From assembly GCF_022812285.1 (NCBI RefSeq), contig NZ_CP093300.1, forward strand, positions 1,612,001-1,676,000: a stretch of DNA of 64,000 nucleotides, given 5' to 3'. Of the stretch, positions 52,198 through 61,338 are shown piece by piece (position 1 is the stretch's first letter; each line of letters starts with the position of its first letter). The position numbers and the translations under genes are program-made. Source of the stretch: Alkalihalobacillus sp. LMS39 (GTDB lineage Bacteria > Bacillota > Bacilli > Bacillales > Bacillaceae_F). The notes under the pieces are model-generated. The model was not told where the DNA came from. It made no database searches and worked only from the letters and a program-made list of their open reading frames with translations.

Positions 52198-52238
52198 AAA
52201 AACACCTTTAAGAAATGACTCTTAAAGGTGTTTTTTTG
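52198..52238 (+). terminator. Terminator after pheA
   Basis: AAACACCTTTAAGA and TCTTAAAGGTGTTT with six-base loop and T-run. A second smaller hairpin (TTCTAGC..GCTAGAA) precedes it. Confidence 0.93.
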
Positions 52239-52280
52239 TTATAGATCAATGGAGGATGTCTCACTCTCTAAACATTTTGG

Positions 52281-52829
52281 TTATTCAGTAATGGATAGTA
52301 AAAAACCAGCTTGCTTTAATGCGTTTGTTGCATCGTCTAATTGCTCATTTGTTTCTGCTTCGATGGTATGCAAGTGAACGCCATCTGTGAGTTCAGATAA
52401 GAGAGAAGCGTTTGTAGATTTCATCTTTGTTAAAAAAAGATGAACATCTCTTCGATTAGATAGCATCAAAGAAGCGGTTAAATCACCGTAGATTGGATGC
52501 TCTACCATCACATCTTTAACCGTGACGCCATGATCAACAAGAATCATTAATTCTTGTTCTGTCTCTTCAGGACGGTGCTGACAAGCAATTCTTCTTTTGA
52601 GCACTTGTTCTTCTCCTTGATACTTTAAATACATATATCCTTGAGCAGTCGCTAAAATAGAGTGATTTCTCGCTTTTAATATCGAAATGTCTTGAACGAT
52701 GACTTGTCGGCTCACATTTGTTCTTTCGGCTAGTTCGTTACCCGTTATTGGTGTTGTACTCTGCAAAAGCCACTGTAAAATCAATTCTCGCCGTTCTTCT
52801 CCTAACACTTTTTTCCTTTTCTCTGCCAT
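52281..52829 (-). CDS. niaR: NAD biosynthesis repressor NiaR (YrxA)
   Basis: A 182-residue repressor: a winged-helix domain (about 12-60; TGNELAERTNVSRQVIVQDISILKARN) and a 3H domain (about 75-175; EHPIYGDLTASLMLSNRRDVHLFL) named for its three His, which binds nicotinic acid with a metal. With nicotinate present it turns off NAD synthesis and niacin uptake genes. It is 13 bases downstream of nadS in one unit, opposite nadBCA. A candidate operator is in the divergent region at 54073-54082. Confidence 0.93.
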   Translation of the reverse strand: MAEKRKKVLGEERRELILQWLLQSTTPITGNELAERTNVSRQVIVQDISILKARNHSILATAQGYMYLKYQGEEQVLKRRIACQHRPEETEQELMILVDHGVTVKDVMVEHPIYGDLTASLMLSNRRDVHLFLTKMKSTNASLLSELTDGVHLHTIEAETNEQLDDATNALKQAGFLLSITE

Positions 52830-52842
52830 TCATTCCGCTCCT

Positions 52843-53970
52843 TTAAGAATAAAACTGTTGAATAATATCATGTAAAGCAGCAACGGTCTTTTCTATTTCT
52901 GCTTCAGTTGTTGACTGCCCCATTGTAAGTCGAATAAATTCATATGCTTCTTCTTGTGTTTTCCCTGTAGCCACCATTGAATTTGCCGGTGCTGTTTCTC
53001 CTACTTTACACGCACTCCCAGTTGAAATCGCAATACCTCTTCGGTTACATTCTAACATGACATATTGACCTTCAATTCCTTTTATACGAAGAGCTAAATG
53101 GTGGGGAAGGCGATGTGTAGGATGACCTTCGAGAATAATGTTTTTGGAATCCATTATAGTAAGAAATTTTTGCTGTAGTCCTTTTAAGCGTCTTGCTTCA
53201 TCTTCCATTATGCTTTTTCGGTCACGGGCTGCTACCGCAAATGCTGAAATTCCAGGTACATTTAAAGTACCTTGACGAAAACCAGATTCATGTGTTCCGT
53301 TTGGAACGATGGGTTTCCAATGGAGGGAAGGATCAATATAAACCGCTCCCACTCCTTTTGGCCCGTAGATTTTATGGGCAGACATTGTAATACAAGATAA
53401 TTTAGCTTGTTTAACGTCAATGTTTATTTTACCAAACGATTGAACACAATCGCTATGAAATAAAATGTTTTTCTCAGAAAGAAAGCGTCCAATTTCCACG
53501 ATATTTTGAATCGTACCAAGCTCTGCATTGGCATGTCCAATGGAGACAAGTATTGTTTTTTCAGTCACTACATTGTTTAAGGCTGACAATGGAACTTGTC
53601 CATATTCGTTAACAGGAACATAGGAAATAGAAAAACCTTGTTTTTTTAACAGTTCAAACGTATTTAAAACAGAGGGATGTTCAATTTCAGTTGTAATAAG
53701 ATGGTTTTTTCCTTGTTTTGGTTGGGAGAGGAGTGATAGCAAAGATAAATAATTGCTTTCTGACCCTCCACTCGTAAAATAAATACCGTGTGGTTCACCG
53801 TTAATGAGACTGGCAATTTCACTTCGACTAGAAGCTAGAAGTTGATTTGATGCGTCACCATAATCATGTAAGCTATTGGCATTTCCAAAATAATTTCTTG
53901 CTACTTGTGTATATACTTGTAACGCGTGTTCAGACATCGGTGTCGTTGCAGAATAATCTAAATAGATCAT
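52843..53970 (-). CDS. nadS: Cysteine desulfurase NadS (NifS type)
   Basis: A 375-residue PLP-dependent desulfurase that supplies sulphur for the iron-sulphur cluster of NadA. The class V fold has the PLP lysine in TMSAHKIYGPKGVGA (about residue 202) and the catalytic Cys in STGSACKVGE (about 322). It is encoded divergent from nadB, the position that names NadS. AAGAGGGACG precedes ATG 53970. Read together with niaR. Confidence 0.94.
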   Translation of the reverse strand: MIYLDYSATTPMSEHALQVYTQVARNYFGNANSLHDYGDASNQLLASSRSEIASLINGEPHGIYFTSGGSESNYLSLLSLLSQPKQGKNHLITTEIEHPSVLNTFELLKKQGFSISYVPVNEYGQVPLSALNNVVTEKTILVSIGHANAELGTIQNIVEIGRFLSEKNILFHSDCVQSFGKINIDVKQAKLSCITMSAHKIYGPKGVGAVYIDPSLHWKPIVPNGTHESGFRQGTLNVPGISAFAVAARDRKSIMEDEARRLKGLQQKFLTIMDSKNIILEGHPTHRLPHHLALRIKGIEGQYVMLECNRRGIAISTGSACKVGETAPANSMVATGKTQEEAYEFIRLTMGQSTTEAEIEKTVAALHDIIQQFYS

Positions 53971-54072
53971 TACGTCCCTCTTTTCTTATAGTGTGGATCA
54001 ACGATTTTTGTTCATAATCCATCATGGCAGAAAAAAACTCTTGTCACTAGTTTAAATTTATGTAAATATAGG

Positions 54073-54082
54073 TGTCAAGACA
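54073..54082. promoter_or_regulatory. Candidate NiaR operator between nadS and nadB
   Basis: TGTCAAGACA is a perfect palindrome in the divergent region, flanked by AGG and GGTG. On the minus strand it includes a consensus -35 (TTGACA) for nadS-niaR; on the plus strand it lies just after a possible nadB promoter (TTGTCA 54041, TAAATA 54063). NiaR sites in Firmicutes contain TGTC..GACA. Confidence 0.6.
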
Positions 54083-54108
54083 GGTGTAATATAAAGGAGG
54101 TCATGAAG

Positions 54109-55689
54109 ATGACCGTGATAAAAGCAGATGTCGTTATTATCGGAAGTGGACTCGCTAGTTTAATGGTTGCGGACATTCTTTCTGTGACAAAGAATGTGAT
54201 AATAATCACAAAGTCAAATGTGACAGACAGTAATTCATTGTTGGCCCAAGGTGGAATTGCTGCAGCGATATCAGGTGATGATGACTGGAGAGACCATTTT
54301 TTTGATACGATTCGCGCCGGTTGCTATCACAATGATGAAACAATGACAGAGTTTCTTGTGAGACAAGGGCCGTCTGTAATTGACTCCTTGATTGAAAAAG
54401 GAATTGATTTTGACCGTTGTAAAGACAAGTCTTATGCACTTGGAAAAGAAGGGGCTCATGGCAGAAGAAGAATCCTCCATTCTGGTGGTGATGCAACGGG
54501 AAAAGAGTTAGTGATGAAATTACTAGCACGGGTAAAAGAAAATACAACAATTATTGAACATGAATATGCGATAGACTTATTAATTCAAAATGGAACATGT
54601 ATAGGTGTGTACACAAAAAATAGCGAACAAAGCAAATCAACATATATAGCTCCTTTTATCATTCTTGCAACAGGCGGTATTGGACAATTATATGAGGTGA
54701 CATCCAATAGTGAACAAGCAACAGGAGATGGCATCGCAATGGCCTTTCGGGCAGGTGCAGCAATAGCAGATATGGAATTTGTTCAATTCCATCCAACAAT
54801 GTTGGTGAAGTCATCTAAAGGGATTGGGTTAGTTTCTGAAGCTGTCAGGGGTGAGGGAGCTAGAATTGTGACAGAAAAAGGAGATTTTCTTATGGCTGGG
54901 AAACATCCATTGGAAGATCTTGCTCCTAGAGATGTTGTTGCAAGAGCGATAAATGAACATTTATGTAAGAACGGATTATTGTATTTAGATATTTCGAACA
55001 TTGAGCATTTCACAAAGCGATTTCCTTCTATTGCGGCTATTTGTGAAAAAGCAAACATTGATTTACATGATAATCGGATTCCCATTGCTCCTGGTGCCCA
55101 TTTTATGATGGGTGGAGTGGTCACGAATGAAAAAGGAGAAACAAGTATACCTGGCCTTTATGCTGTTGGAGAAGTGGCAAGGACAGGCGTACATGGCGCC
55201 AATCGCTTAGCAAGTAATTCTTTGTTGGAATGTGTAGTATTTGCTACCGAAATAGCTAATGAAATTTTACAAAAGCAACAGTTTTCTTCTATTTTCGTTC
55301 CTGTGATGGAAGAAGAAGGAACACGGAAAATTGGTCATTTACCATCAGAGTTGGAAATTAAAGAAGTTATGACAAAGTGTGTTGGTATTGTTCGGACGAG
55401 GCAAAGTTTGAAAGAAGCACTTTCATGGTTTACGACGTACCGTTTTGCGATGTTACATTGGAAAAACATTAATATAACAATAGAACAGCAAAAAATTTGC
55501 AATATGATTACGGTTGGTTACTTGATTACGCTTGCTGCTTGGGAAAGAACAGAAAGCAGGGGAGGGCACTACCGAACTGACCACCCACATTCTCTAGAAC
55601 GGAAATGGAAACATAAAACCATTTATTTTAGCGGTGCTTCTGAAAAGCCGTATGTTAGTGCAAAGTGTATAGAAAAGCTTTCAGTATAG
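54109..55689 (+). CDS. nadB: L-aspartate oxidase NadB
   Basis: A 526-residue FAD enzyme that oxidises aspartate to iminoaspartate, the first step of de novo NAD synthesis. DVVIIGSGLASLMVADIL is the FAD fold, NSLLAQGGIAAAI and GAHGRRRILHSGGDATGKE (His and Arg of the active site) follow, and GVHGANRLASNSLLECVVFA is the C-terminal FAD contact. ATG 54109 lies 8 bases after AAAGGAGG; ATG 54103 is too close to it. First gene of nadB-nadC-nadA. Confidence 0.96.
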   Translation: MTVIKADVVIIGSGLASLMVADILSVTKNVIIITKSNVTDSNSLLAQGGIAAAISGDDDWRDHFFDTIRAGCYHNDETMTEFLVRQGPSVIDSLIEKGIDFDRCKDKSYALGKEGAHGRRRILHSGGDATGKELVMKLLARVKENTTIIEHEYAIDLLIQNGTCIGVYTKNSEQSKSTYIAPFIILATGGIGQLYEVTSNSEQATGDGIAMAFRAGAAIADMEFVQFHPTMLVKSSKGIGLVSEAVRGEGARIVTEKGDFLMAGKHPLEDLAPRDVVARAINEHLCKNGLLYLDISNIEHFTKRFPSIAAICEKANIDLHDNRIPIAPGAHFMMGGVVTNEKGETSIPGLYAVGEVARTGVHGANRLASNSLLECVVFATEIANEILQKQQFSSIFVPVMEEEGTRKIGHLPSELEIKEVMTKCVGIVRTRQSLKEALSWFTTYRFAMLHWKNINITIEQQKICNMITVGYLITLAAWERTESRGGHYRTDHPHSLERKWKHKTIYFSGASEKPYVSAKCIEKLSV

Positions 55690-55699
55690 GGGTGATTGG

Positions 55700-56536
55700 A
55701 TGAATCGATTATTAGTCAAACAACAGTTACAACAATTTTTTATTGAAGACATAGGCCATGGTGACTTAACATCCATGCTTTTTGAGAACAAAAAAGGAAC
55801 AGGCGATTTTGTTGTTAAACAATCTGGTGTAGTCGCAGGTTTATCAATCATTTCAGATGGATATCAACTCGTGGATTCAAATATTCAAGTGAATACCTAT
55901 GTAGAGGATGGGCAATGGGTAGAAAAAGGGACCATTATTGCAACGGCTTCTGGTCCCGTTTCGGCGTTATTAAGTGGAGAGCGTGTCATCTTAAACTTAG
56001 TTCAACGAATGAGTGGCATTGCCACTTTGACAAATGAAGCCGTTCGGTCACTGTCCAGTGACCATACTCGATTGTGCGACACACGAAAAACAACACCAGG
56101 ACTCCGAATGTTTGAAAAGTATGCTGTATTATGTGGTGGTGGTTTTAATCATCGGATCGGCTTATATGATGGGGTGATGATAAAAGATAACCATATTACA
56201 GCATGTGGAAGTATAAAAAAGGCAGTTGAAAAAGTAAAGCAACAACTCGGTCATATGGTTAAAATTGAAGTAGAAACCGAAACAGAAACACAAGTAAAAG
56301 AAGCGATTGAAGCAGGGGCAGATGTCATTATGTTTGATAATCGTCTTCCAGATGAAGTGGAACAGTTCATAAAGCTTGTTCCTCCTCAAATTGTGACCGA
56401 GGCTTCGGGAGGAATTACTCTTGAAAATATAAGTGATTACTCTCATTGTGGGGTCGATTATATTTCACTTGGTTTTCTTACACATTCAGTCAAAGCATTA
56501 GATATAAGTTTTAATTTAAAAGGGGGAATGAAATAA
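55700..56536 (+). CDS. nadC: Quinolinate phosphoribosyltransferase NadC
   Basis: A 278-residue enzyme joining quinolinate with PRPP to give nicotinate mononucleotide. The features are [10 protein letters not shown] near the start, [40 protein letters not shown] with the phosphate and quinolinate-binding residues (about 128-170), VEVETETE, and ASGGI...GVDYISLG at the end. It is 10 bases after nadB and its stop overlaps the nadA start. Confidence 0.97.
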   Translation: MNRLLVKQQLQQFFIEDIGHGDLTSMLFENKKGTGDFVVKQSGVVAGLSIISDGYQLVDSNIQVNTYVEDGQWVEKGTIIATASGPVSALLSGERVILNLVQRMSGIATLTNEAVRSLSSDHTRLCDTRKTTPGLRMFEKYAVLCGGGFNHRIGLYDGVMIKDNHITACGSIKKAVEKVKQQLGHMVKIEVETETETQVKEAIEAGADVIMFDNRLPDEVEQFIKLVPPQIVTEASGGITLENISDYSHCGVDYISLGFLTHSVKALDISFNLKGGMK

Positions 56537-57639
56537 TGAGTATTTTAGAAATACTTGAAACACCATCATTGTTACCAGAGCGTTATAAACAAATGTCAGT
56601 GGAAGAAATGGAAACGAGAATTAAGGAAATAAAAGCGAGCTTTGGAAATCGATTATATATTCCTGGACATCATTATCAAAAAGACGAAGTGATCCAGTTT
56701 GCCGATGCAACAGGAGATTCATTGCAATTAGCTCAAGAATCAGCGAAAAATGATGATGCTGATTATATTGTCTTTTGTGGTGTACATTTTATGGCGGAAA
56801 CGGCTGATATTTTAACAGGGGATCATCAAAAAGTTATTCTACCTGATATGCGTGCAGGCTGTTCTATGGCTGACATGGCCGATATTGACCAAACTAATCG
56901 GGCGTGGGAGCAGCTACAACAGTATTTTTCAGATACGATATTACCTTTGACATATGTAAATAGCACAGCTGCTATTAAAGCCTTTTGTGGAAAACACGGA
57001 GGGGCTACAGTTACATCGTCAAATGCGAAGAAAATGGTTGAGTGGGCATTTACACAAAAAGAAAGAATTTTATTTTTACCTGACCAGCATTTAGGAAGAA
57101 ATACTGCCTTTGATATAGGGATTGAATTAGCGCAGATGGCTGTGTGGGACCCGCTTGCGTCTGTGTTAGAATATGAGGGGAATCTAGAAGATATTAAAGT
57201 GATCTTATGGAAAGGACATTGTTCAGTTCATGAGAAATTTACAGTTGACAATATTGAAGCATTGCGAAAAAGTGACCCAGATATGAATATTATCGTTCAC
57301 CCAGAATGTTCTCATGAGGTTGTACAAAAAGCTGATTATGCAGGCTCAACACATTATATTATTGAAACATTAAAAAAGGCAGAACCTCACTCGAAATGGG
57401 CAGTAGGAACTGAAATGAACTTAGTAAAACGGTTAGGGAAACAACATGATGATAAAACAGTTGTGTCCTTAAATCCAAATATGTGTCCGTGTTTAACGAT
57501 GAATCGAATTGACTTACCTCATTTATTATGGTCTTTGGAATCGATTGAGAATGGAATTGTCATGAATGAAATTAAAGTCGATAACCAAATAGCAGTAGAT
57601 GCGAGCTTAGCCTTACAAAGAATGTTGGACCGTGCGTAA
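56536..57639 (+). CDS. nadA: Quinolinate synthase NadA
   Basis: A 367-residue [4Fe-4S] enzyme that condenses iminoaspartate with dihydroxyacetone phosphate. The three cluster cysteines are visible in [10 protein letters not shown] (about 110), HPECSHEV (about 258) and [11 protein letters not shown] (about 319). The longer N-terminus is normal for the Bacillus type (368 residues). The ATG overlaps the nadC TAA by one base. Cluster assembly is presumably served by NadS across the divergent region. Confidence 0.97.
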   Translation: MSILEILETPSLLPERYKQMSVEEMETRIKEIKASFGNRLYIPGHHYQKDEVIQFADATGDSLQLAQESAKNDDADYIVFCGVHFMAETADILTGDHQKVILPDMRAGCSMADMADIDQTNRAWEQLQQYFSDTILPLTYVNSTAAIKAFCGKHGGATVTSSNAKKMVEWAFTQKERILFLPDQHLGRNTAFDIGIELAQMAVWDPLASVLEYEGNLEDIKVILWKGHCSVHEKFTVDNIEALRKSDPDMNIIVHPECSHEVVQKADYAGSTHYIIETLKKAEPHSKWAVGTEMNLVKRLGKQHDDKTVVSLNPNMCPCLTMNRIDLPHLLWSLESIENGIVMNEIKVDNQIAVDASLALQRMLDRA

Positions 57640-57646
57640 ACGAGTT

Positions 57647-57687
57647 AGGAGTGATGTTGGTGAAATATACAGCATCACTCCTTTTTT
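57647..57687 (+). terminator. Terminator after nadA
   Basis: AGGAGTGATG pairs with CATCACTCCT; six T follow. Confidence 0.9.
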
Positions 57688-57746
57688 GGTATAAACTCCT
57701 TTTTTTGAGCATAGATTGTGCTGAGTACATCAAAATAAGCACTTTA

Positions 57747-57774
57747 TAATATTGTGTTCCATTTTGCCTACACA
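57747..57774 (+). promoter_or_regulatory. Candidate sigma-E promoter of safA
   Basis: TAATATT (57747-57753) matches the sigma-E -35 consensus KMATATT; after 13 bases CCTACACA (57767-57774) is close to CATACAnT. SafA is mother-cell expressed in B. subtilis. Confidence 0.45.
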
Positions 57775-57813
57775 TGCATAGTATGTAAAGAATTGCTTCA
57801 AGGAGGGACTAAG

Positions 57814-58932
57814 GTGAAGATTCATATTGTTCAGAAAGGTGAAACACTATGGAAGTTAGCTGAAAAGTATAATGTCGATTTTGAACAACTTAAACAAGTC
57901 AACAGTCATTTATCGAATCCAGACATGATTATGCCTGGAATGAAGATTAAAGTACCAACAGGGAGTGTTCCTGTCAAAAAAGAAGCACCTAAGAAAGAAG
58001 CTCCCATCTCTCCGGCGAAGAAAGAACAGCCGATTGTTAAAGAGCAACCAAAACCACCAGCAGCTCCAAAATTTGAAATGCCAAAAATGCCATCAGTACA
58101 ACCAATTCAAAAAAAGGAAATTACACAGCAGCAAGAAATGAATATGAACTTTCATATTTATAAACCACAAAAGAAAGAAATGAAAAAGCCGCCTTTACCA
58201 CCAAAAAAGCCTGTGGTAAAGGAAAAAGTTGAGCATAAGCCAGAAGTGCCAAAAGCTCCAAAGAAACCAATCACCAAGGAGGCACCTGTCATGGAGAAAC
58301 CAAAAATGCCATCAAAGCCACCGATCGCAGAACCAGTTGCTCAACCAGCACCACCAATGGCGCCTTATCCACAAGCGCAACCATGCCCGCCAATGTATGT
58401 ATCACCAGTAATGCCAGGTTGTTCAAGTCCAATACAACAACCATATTTTCCACAAGTAAGTCCTTATCAGAGTCAAGCTGACTGCGGTTGTGGACCTCAA
58501 CCAACAGCACCAATGTATGGCTCTCAACCACAACAACCACATACTTATGCACCCCAATATACACAACAACCATATATGCAACAACAGCAACCGATGTATG
58601 GATATGGACAACAACAATTTAACCAGCCTTATGGAATGCAACAAGCACAACCTGGATATGGGCAACAAGCTATGATGCAACAACCTCAACAAATGTTTGG
58701 TCAAAGCATGGCTCAGCAAGGGCAACCAAATTTGGGGCAGAATATGAATCAACAAGCACAATTTGGGCAAATGCCTATGCCGCCACAAACTGGCGCATTT
58801 CCGCAAACAACAACACCAGCAGGGTTTCCTCCTGTTCCTCCAACAGGGTACGGAGCACCAGCAGTTCCACCAGCCAGCGCTCCTATGAGACCAAACCAAT
58901 TTGAAGAGTTTGATGATGACCTTGATGGCTAA
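57814..58932 (+). CDS. safA: Spore coat morphogenetic protein SafA
   Basis: A 372-residue protein with an N-terminal LysM domain (about residues 1-46; IHIVQKGETLWKLAEKYNVDFEQLKQVNSH), then a Lys/Pro-rich linker (50-190) and a C-terminal Pro/Gln/Tyr/Met-rich low-complexity region (190-360) with YGQQ and QPYM-like units. SafA binds the cortex through LysM and builds the inner coat. GTG 57814 follows AAGGAGG by 8 bases; the ORF runs further upstream without a start site. In B. subtilis safA (387 residues) is followed by coxA, as here. The C-terminal region is variable in all species. Confidence 0.92.
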   Translation: MKIHIVQKGETLWKLAEKYNVDFEQLKQVNSHLSNPDMIMPGMKIKVPTGSVPVKKEAPKKEAPISPAKKEQPIVKEQPKPPAAPKFEMPKMPSVQPIQKKEITQQQEMNMNFHIYKPQKKEMKKPPLPPKKPVVKEKVEHKPEVPKAPKKPITKEAPVMEKPKMPSKPPIAEPVAQPAPPMAPYPQAQPCPPMYVSPVMPGCSSPIQQPYFPQVSPYQSQADCGCGPQPTAPMYGSQPQQPHTYAPQYTQQPYMQQQQPMYGYGQQQFNQPYGMQQAQPGYGQQAMMQQPQQMFGQSMAQQGQPNLGQNMNQQAQFGQMPMPPQTGAFPQTTTPAGFPPVPPTGYGAPAVPPASAPMRPNQFEEFDDDLDG

Positions 58933-58954
58933 GTAAAAAGGAAAGAAGTAAAAA

Positions 58955-58988
58955 AGGCGTAGGGTACTCATACCTTGCGTCTTTTTTT
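58955..58988 (+). terminator. Terminator after safA
   Basis: AAGGCGTAGGGTA pairs with TACCTTGCGTCTT, allowing G-T pairs, then T-run. Confidence 0.8.
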
Positions 58989-59094
58989 GTTTATAAAGTT
59001 AGGTCTCCAGTTTTTCAACAACGTTTCCTACATCTAACAGAGTAATTACTCGACTTAGAACACATCATAATTGGTGAAAGGAGGCTTTAAAAAA

Positions 59095-60354
59095 ATGCGA
59101 AAATTTGCGATTACAGTAACAGCAGCAACAATGATTGTAGGTGGCTTAGCAGGTTGTGGTGTAGATAACCAAGCAGGTGATATGGGGGCAAATCAAGTAG
59201 GTCAAGGCCATACAGAACGATTTGGTGCTCAAGGAACTCAAGGTATGCATGGAGCGGGAGCAGGTGCACATGGTACTGGCTTAAACCAAGGTACTCAAGG
59301 TTATGGTCAAGGTGGCGCTCATGGGTTAGGCCGAGGTGCTGGAACGCAAGGATTAACGCATGATAGAGCACATGGCGTAGGTCATGGAACTGCCGGAACA
59401 CAGGGGACAACTGGAGCTCGATGGACTGGGGAAGGTCCTATAACAGATATGTTTACTCGTAATGATAGAACTGGTCGCAGAACTGGTCAAGGTGCTGCTG
59501 GCTTAAATCAACGCGGTGGCGATACAATTGCTGGAGGTCAATTAGGAGCAAATGATCGTCGTGGTGGATTTGGAACAACTGGTAATATTGGTCATGATAC
59601 ACGTCAAGGAGCTCATCGTTTAGGTGAACGTCATGGTGTTGGTGCTGGTCATGACGGATTTGGTGGCCGTCAAAACATGTTTGGTGCTCGTGAGCAAGGT
59701 CAAACAGGTCAAGGAATGGCTGGTCAAGGACGTGGTACAACAGGTGCTACAGGTAACCATACAGGAATTACAGGTGACCGTCCTGGAATGGTAGATGACC
59801 GTGGAATCCTTCGTGACCAAAATCGTGATGGCCAACGTGGTATGACAGGCCAACAAGGAACACAAGGCCAACGTGGTATGACAGGTCAACAAGGAACACA
59901 AGGCCAACGTGGTATGACAGGCCAACAAGGAAAGCAAGGCCAACGTGGTATGACAGGTCAACAGGGGACACAAGGTCAACGTGGACAAGCTGGTACAACA
60001 GCTGCTAATTACCACGAAGACTATGACAGTCGTACAGTTCAACGTATTCAAGAACGTGTCGATGGCATTGATAACATTGATGACAGTCGTGTAGTTGTTC
60101 ATGACGATGTTGTCGTTGTTGCTGTCAACTCTGATGATAACGATGCTCGTGACAAAGTAAGAAAAACGGTTCAAGATATGGATGAAGACCGTACAGTCCA
60201 TGTCGTAACAGACAGAGATGCGGTTACTCGTGTACAAGGCATTGATGATCGTTTACGTGGTGGAGCTGCTTGGGACGAAGTTGGAGCCACTTTCACAGAA
60301 ATGTTAAATGATTTAGGGAATGCCGCTCAACGACCATTTGAACGCTCTCGATAA
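59095..60354 (+). CDS. coxA: CoxA-like YhcN/YlaJ lipoprotein with collagen-like tract
   Basis: A 419-residue sporulation lipoprotein. The signal ends in the lipobox GGLAGC (Cys21). Residues 22-245 are Gly-rich low complexity; residues 246-302 are 19 unbroken Gly-X-Y triplets, collagen-like, encoded by four 36-bp repeats. The C-terminal YhcN/YlaJ domain (about 310-415) has RIQERVDGIDNIDDSRVVVHDDVVVVAV. The position after safA is that of coxA, a cortex-located spore protein in B. subtilis, where it is much shorter (about 200) with no collagen region. AAAGGAGG lies 11 bases before ATG. Confidence 0.85.
   Translation: MRKFAITVTAATMIVGGLAGCGVDNQAGDMGANQVGQGHTERFGAQGTQGMHGAGAGAHGTGLNQGTQGYGQGGAHGLGRGAGTQGLTHDRAHGVGHGTAGTQGTTGARWTGEGPITDMFTRNDRTGRRTGQGAAGLNQRGGDTIAGGQLGANDRRGGFGTTGNIGHDTRQGAHRLGERHGVGAGHDGFGGRQNMFGAREQGQTGQGMAGQGRGTTGATGNHTGITGDRPGMVDDRGILRDQNRDGQRGMTGQQGTQGQRGMTGQQGTQGQRGMTGQQGKQGQRGMTGQQGTQGQRGQAGTTAANYHEDYDSRTVQRIQERVDGIDNIDDSRVVVHDDVVVVAVNSDDNDARDKVRKTVQDMDEDRTVHVVTDRDAVTRVQGIDDRLRGGAAWDEVGATFTEMLNDLGNAAQRPFERSR
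59830..60000 (+). repeat. 36-bp tandem coding repeat (Gly-X-Y) in the CoxA-like gene
   Basis: Four units of 36 bp (59830, 59866, 59902, 59938) encoding GQRGMTGQQGTQ with one Lys variant, then a partial fifth unit. Third bases vary (GGC/GGT, GGA/GGG), so the units are not all new copies. Confidence 0.92.
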
Positions 60355-60365
60355 AATGTAAAGTT

Positions 60366-60398
60366 AGAGTAGAGATGTTTAATCTCTACTCTTTTTTC
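60366..60398 (+). terminator. Terminator after the CoxA-like gene
   Basis: AGAGTAGAGAT and ATCTCTACTCT form an 11-bp stem followed by six T. Confidence 0.92.
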
Positions 60399-60570
60399 CT
60401 TTATTTTGCTTTTCTATTATTAATCATCGTAAAAAAAATATTCTCATGCAAAAGCTATCATTCAAAAAAATCTTTTTCTTCAAAATTAATCCTAAAGAAG
60501 TGGATAAAACTGTTTTTACATGGAGAAGCTACAAATAGAAAAATCTTATTTTGTATCGGTGGTGATTTTG

Positions 60571-61143
60571 ATGAAGATTCGTCAAATCATAAAAGGAGTA
60601 GTAAGTGGACAGGTCACAATTGTTTTGTTTGCGGCAGCGATCGTCATTGCTGTTCTTGTGGCCGTTAATACGGAATCGATTTCGAATACAAGCGAAGACA
60701 TTCAGGCGATAGAAGAAGCGCAACCCGTTATGGCTCCTAAAACAGTCGATGTCATTTTGCAGCGGGTTTATTTAGATGGCGAAGTAAGCGAAGAAACGGT
60801 TCAAGAAACAATTTGGTCCATGGAGGATTTTTGGGCTTTTTACGAAGGCTGGGATTTAGTTGATCAAAACGAAGAAAAAATTTATTTTAAACAAGAAGTA
60901 AATGATATTTCTCCATTACTAAAAATTAATGGTTATTTTGGAATTTCAGATGAAGGATATTTAAATATTTATGAAGGTAAACCTGACCATGAAAATATCA
61001 TTCAGTCTTTTTTTCAAATCAATACGAATAAATTAAAAAGTCACCAGCATTCCCGACTTAAAGAAGGAATACCGGTTATATCGCGAGAAAATTTTGAAGA
61101 GCTATTACAAACATTTGAAAAGTATGCAGTTCAAGAAATGTAA
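60571..61143 (+). CDS. bofC: Forespore signalling protein BofC
   Basis: A 190-residue protein with an N-terminal signal-anchor (about residues 11-33) and an exported domain (WSMEDFWAFYEGWDLVDQNEEKIYFKQEVNDISPLLKINGYFGISDEGYL). BofC acts in the space between forespore and mother cell and keeps SpoIVB from activating sigma-K too early. ATG 60571 follows a weak GGTGGTG; the frame is open upstream to 60520. B. subtilis BofC is 170 residues and lies just before ruvA, as here. Confidence 0.9.
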   Translation: MKIRQIIKGVVSGQVTIVLFAAAIVIAVLVAVNTESISNTSEDIQAIEEAQPVMAPKTVDVILQRVYLDGEVSEETVQETIWSMEDFWAFYEGWDLVDQNEEKIYFKQEVNDISPLLKINGYFGISDEGYLNIYEGKPDHENIIQSFFQINTNKLKSHQHSRLKEGIPVISRENFEELLQTFEKYAVQEM

Positions 61144-61146
61144 AGA

Positions 61147-61194
61147 ACAAAAGGTGTGTCTGTAAAAAAAGACATACCTTTTGTTTTTTTTTTT
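61147..61194 (+). terminator. Terminator after bofC
   Basis: AACAAAAGGTGTGTC pairs with GACATACCTTTTGTT; ten or more T follow. Confidence 0.92.
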
Positions 61195-61196
61195 TG

Positions 61197-61268
61197 AAGA
61201 TAAGAGAGTATAAAAATTTTGGTGTAGCAGTGAAGCATTGAAAGAAAAAAGGCTCCGCGTTTTTCTTT
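61197..61268 (+). repeat. Terminator-adjacent small repeat, copy 3
   Basis: GAAGATAAGAGAGTATAAAA, then GGTGTAGCAGTGAAGCATTG, ending GGCTCCGCGTTTTTCTT. It resembles 1922-1994 along its full length and starts at the T-run of the bofC terminator. Confidence 0.7.
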
Positions 61269-61338
61269 ATTTTTCACTTCTTAACCTATGGTATGATAAC
61301 ATAGAAATGATGTTCGTACGTAGAAGGAGAGAACTAGC

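Noticed and set aside
59830-60000. CRISPR-like periodic repeat
   Set aside because: 36-bp units are contiguous, without spacers, in frame within a gene and encode Gly-X-Y triplets.
59620-60237. Minus-strand ORF of 205 codons
   Set aside because: Antisense to the repeat-rich coxA-like gene; its periodic sequence mirrors the 36-bp repeats.
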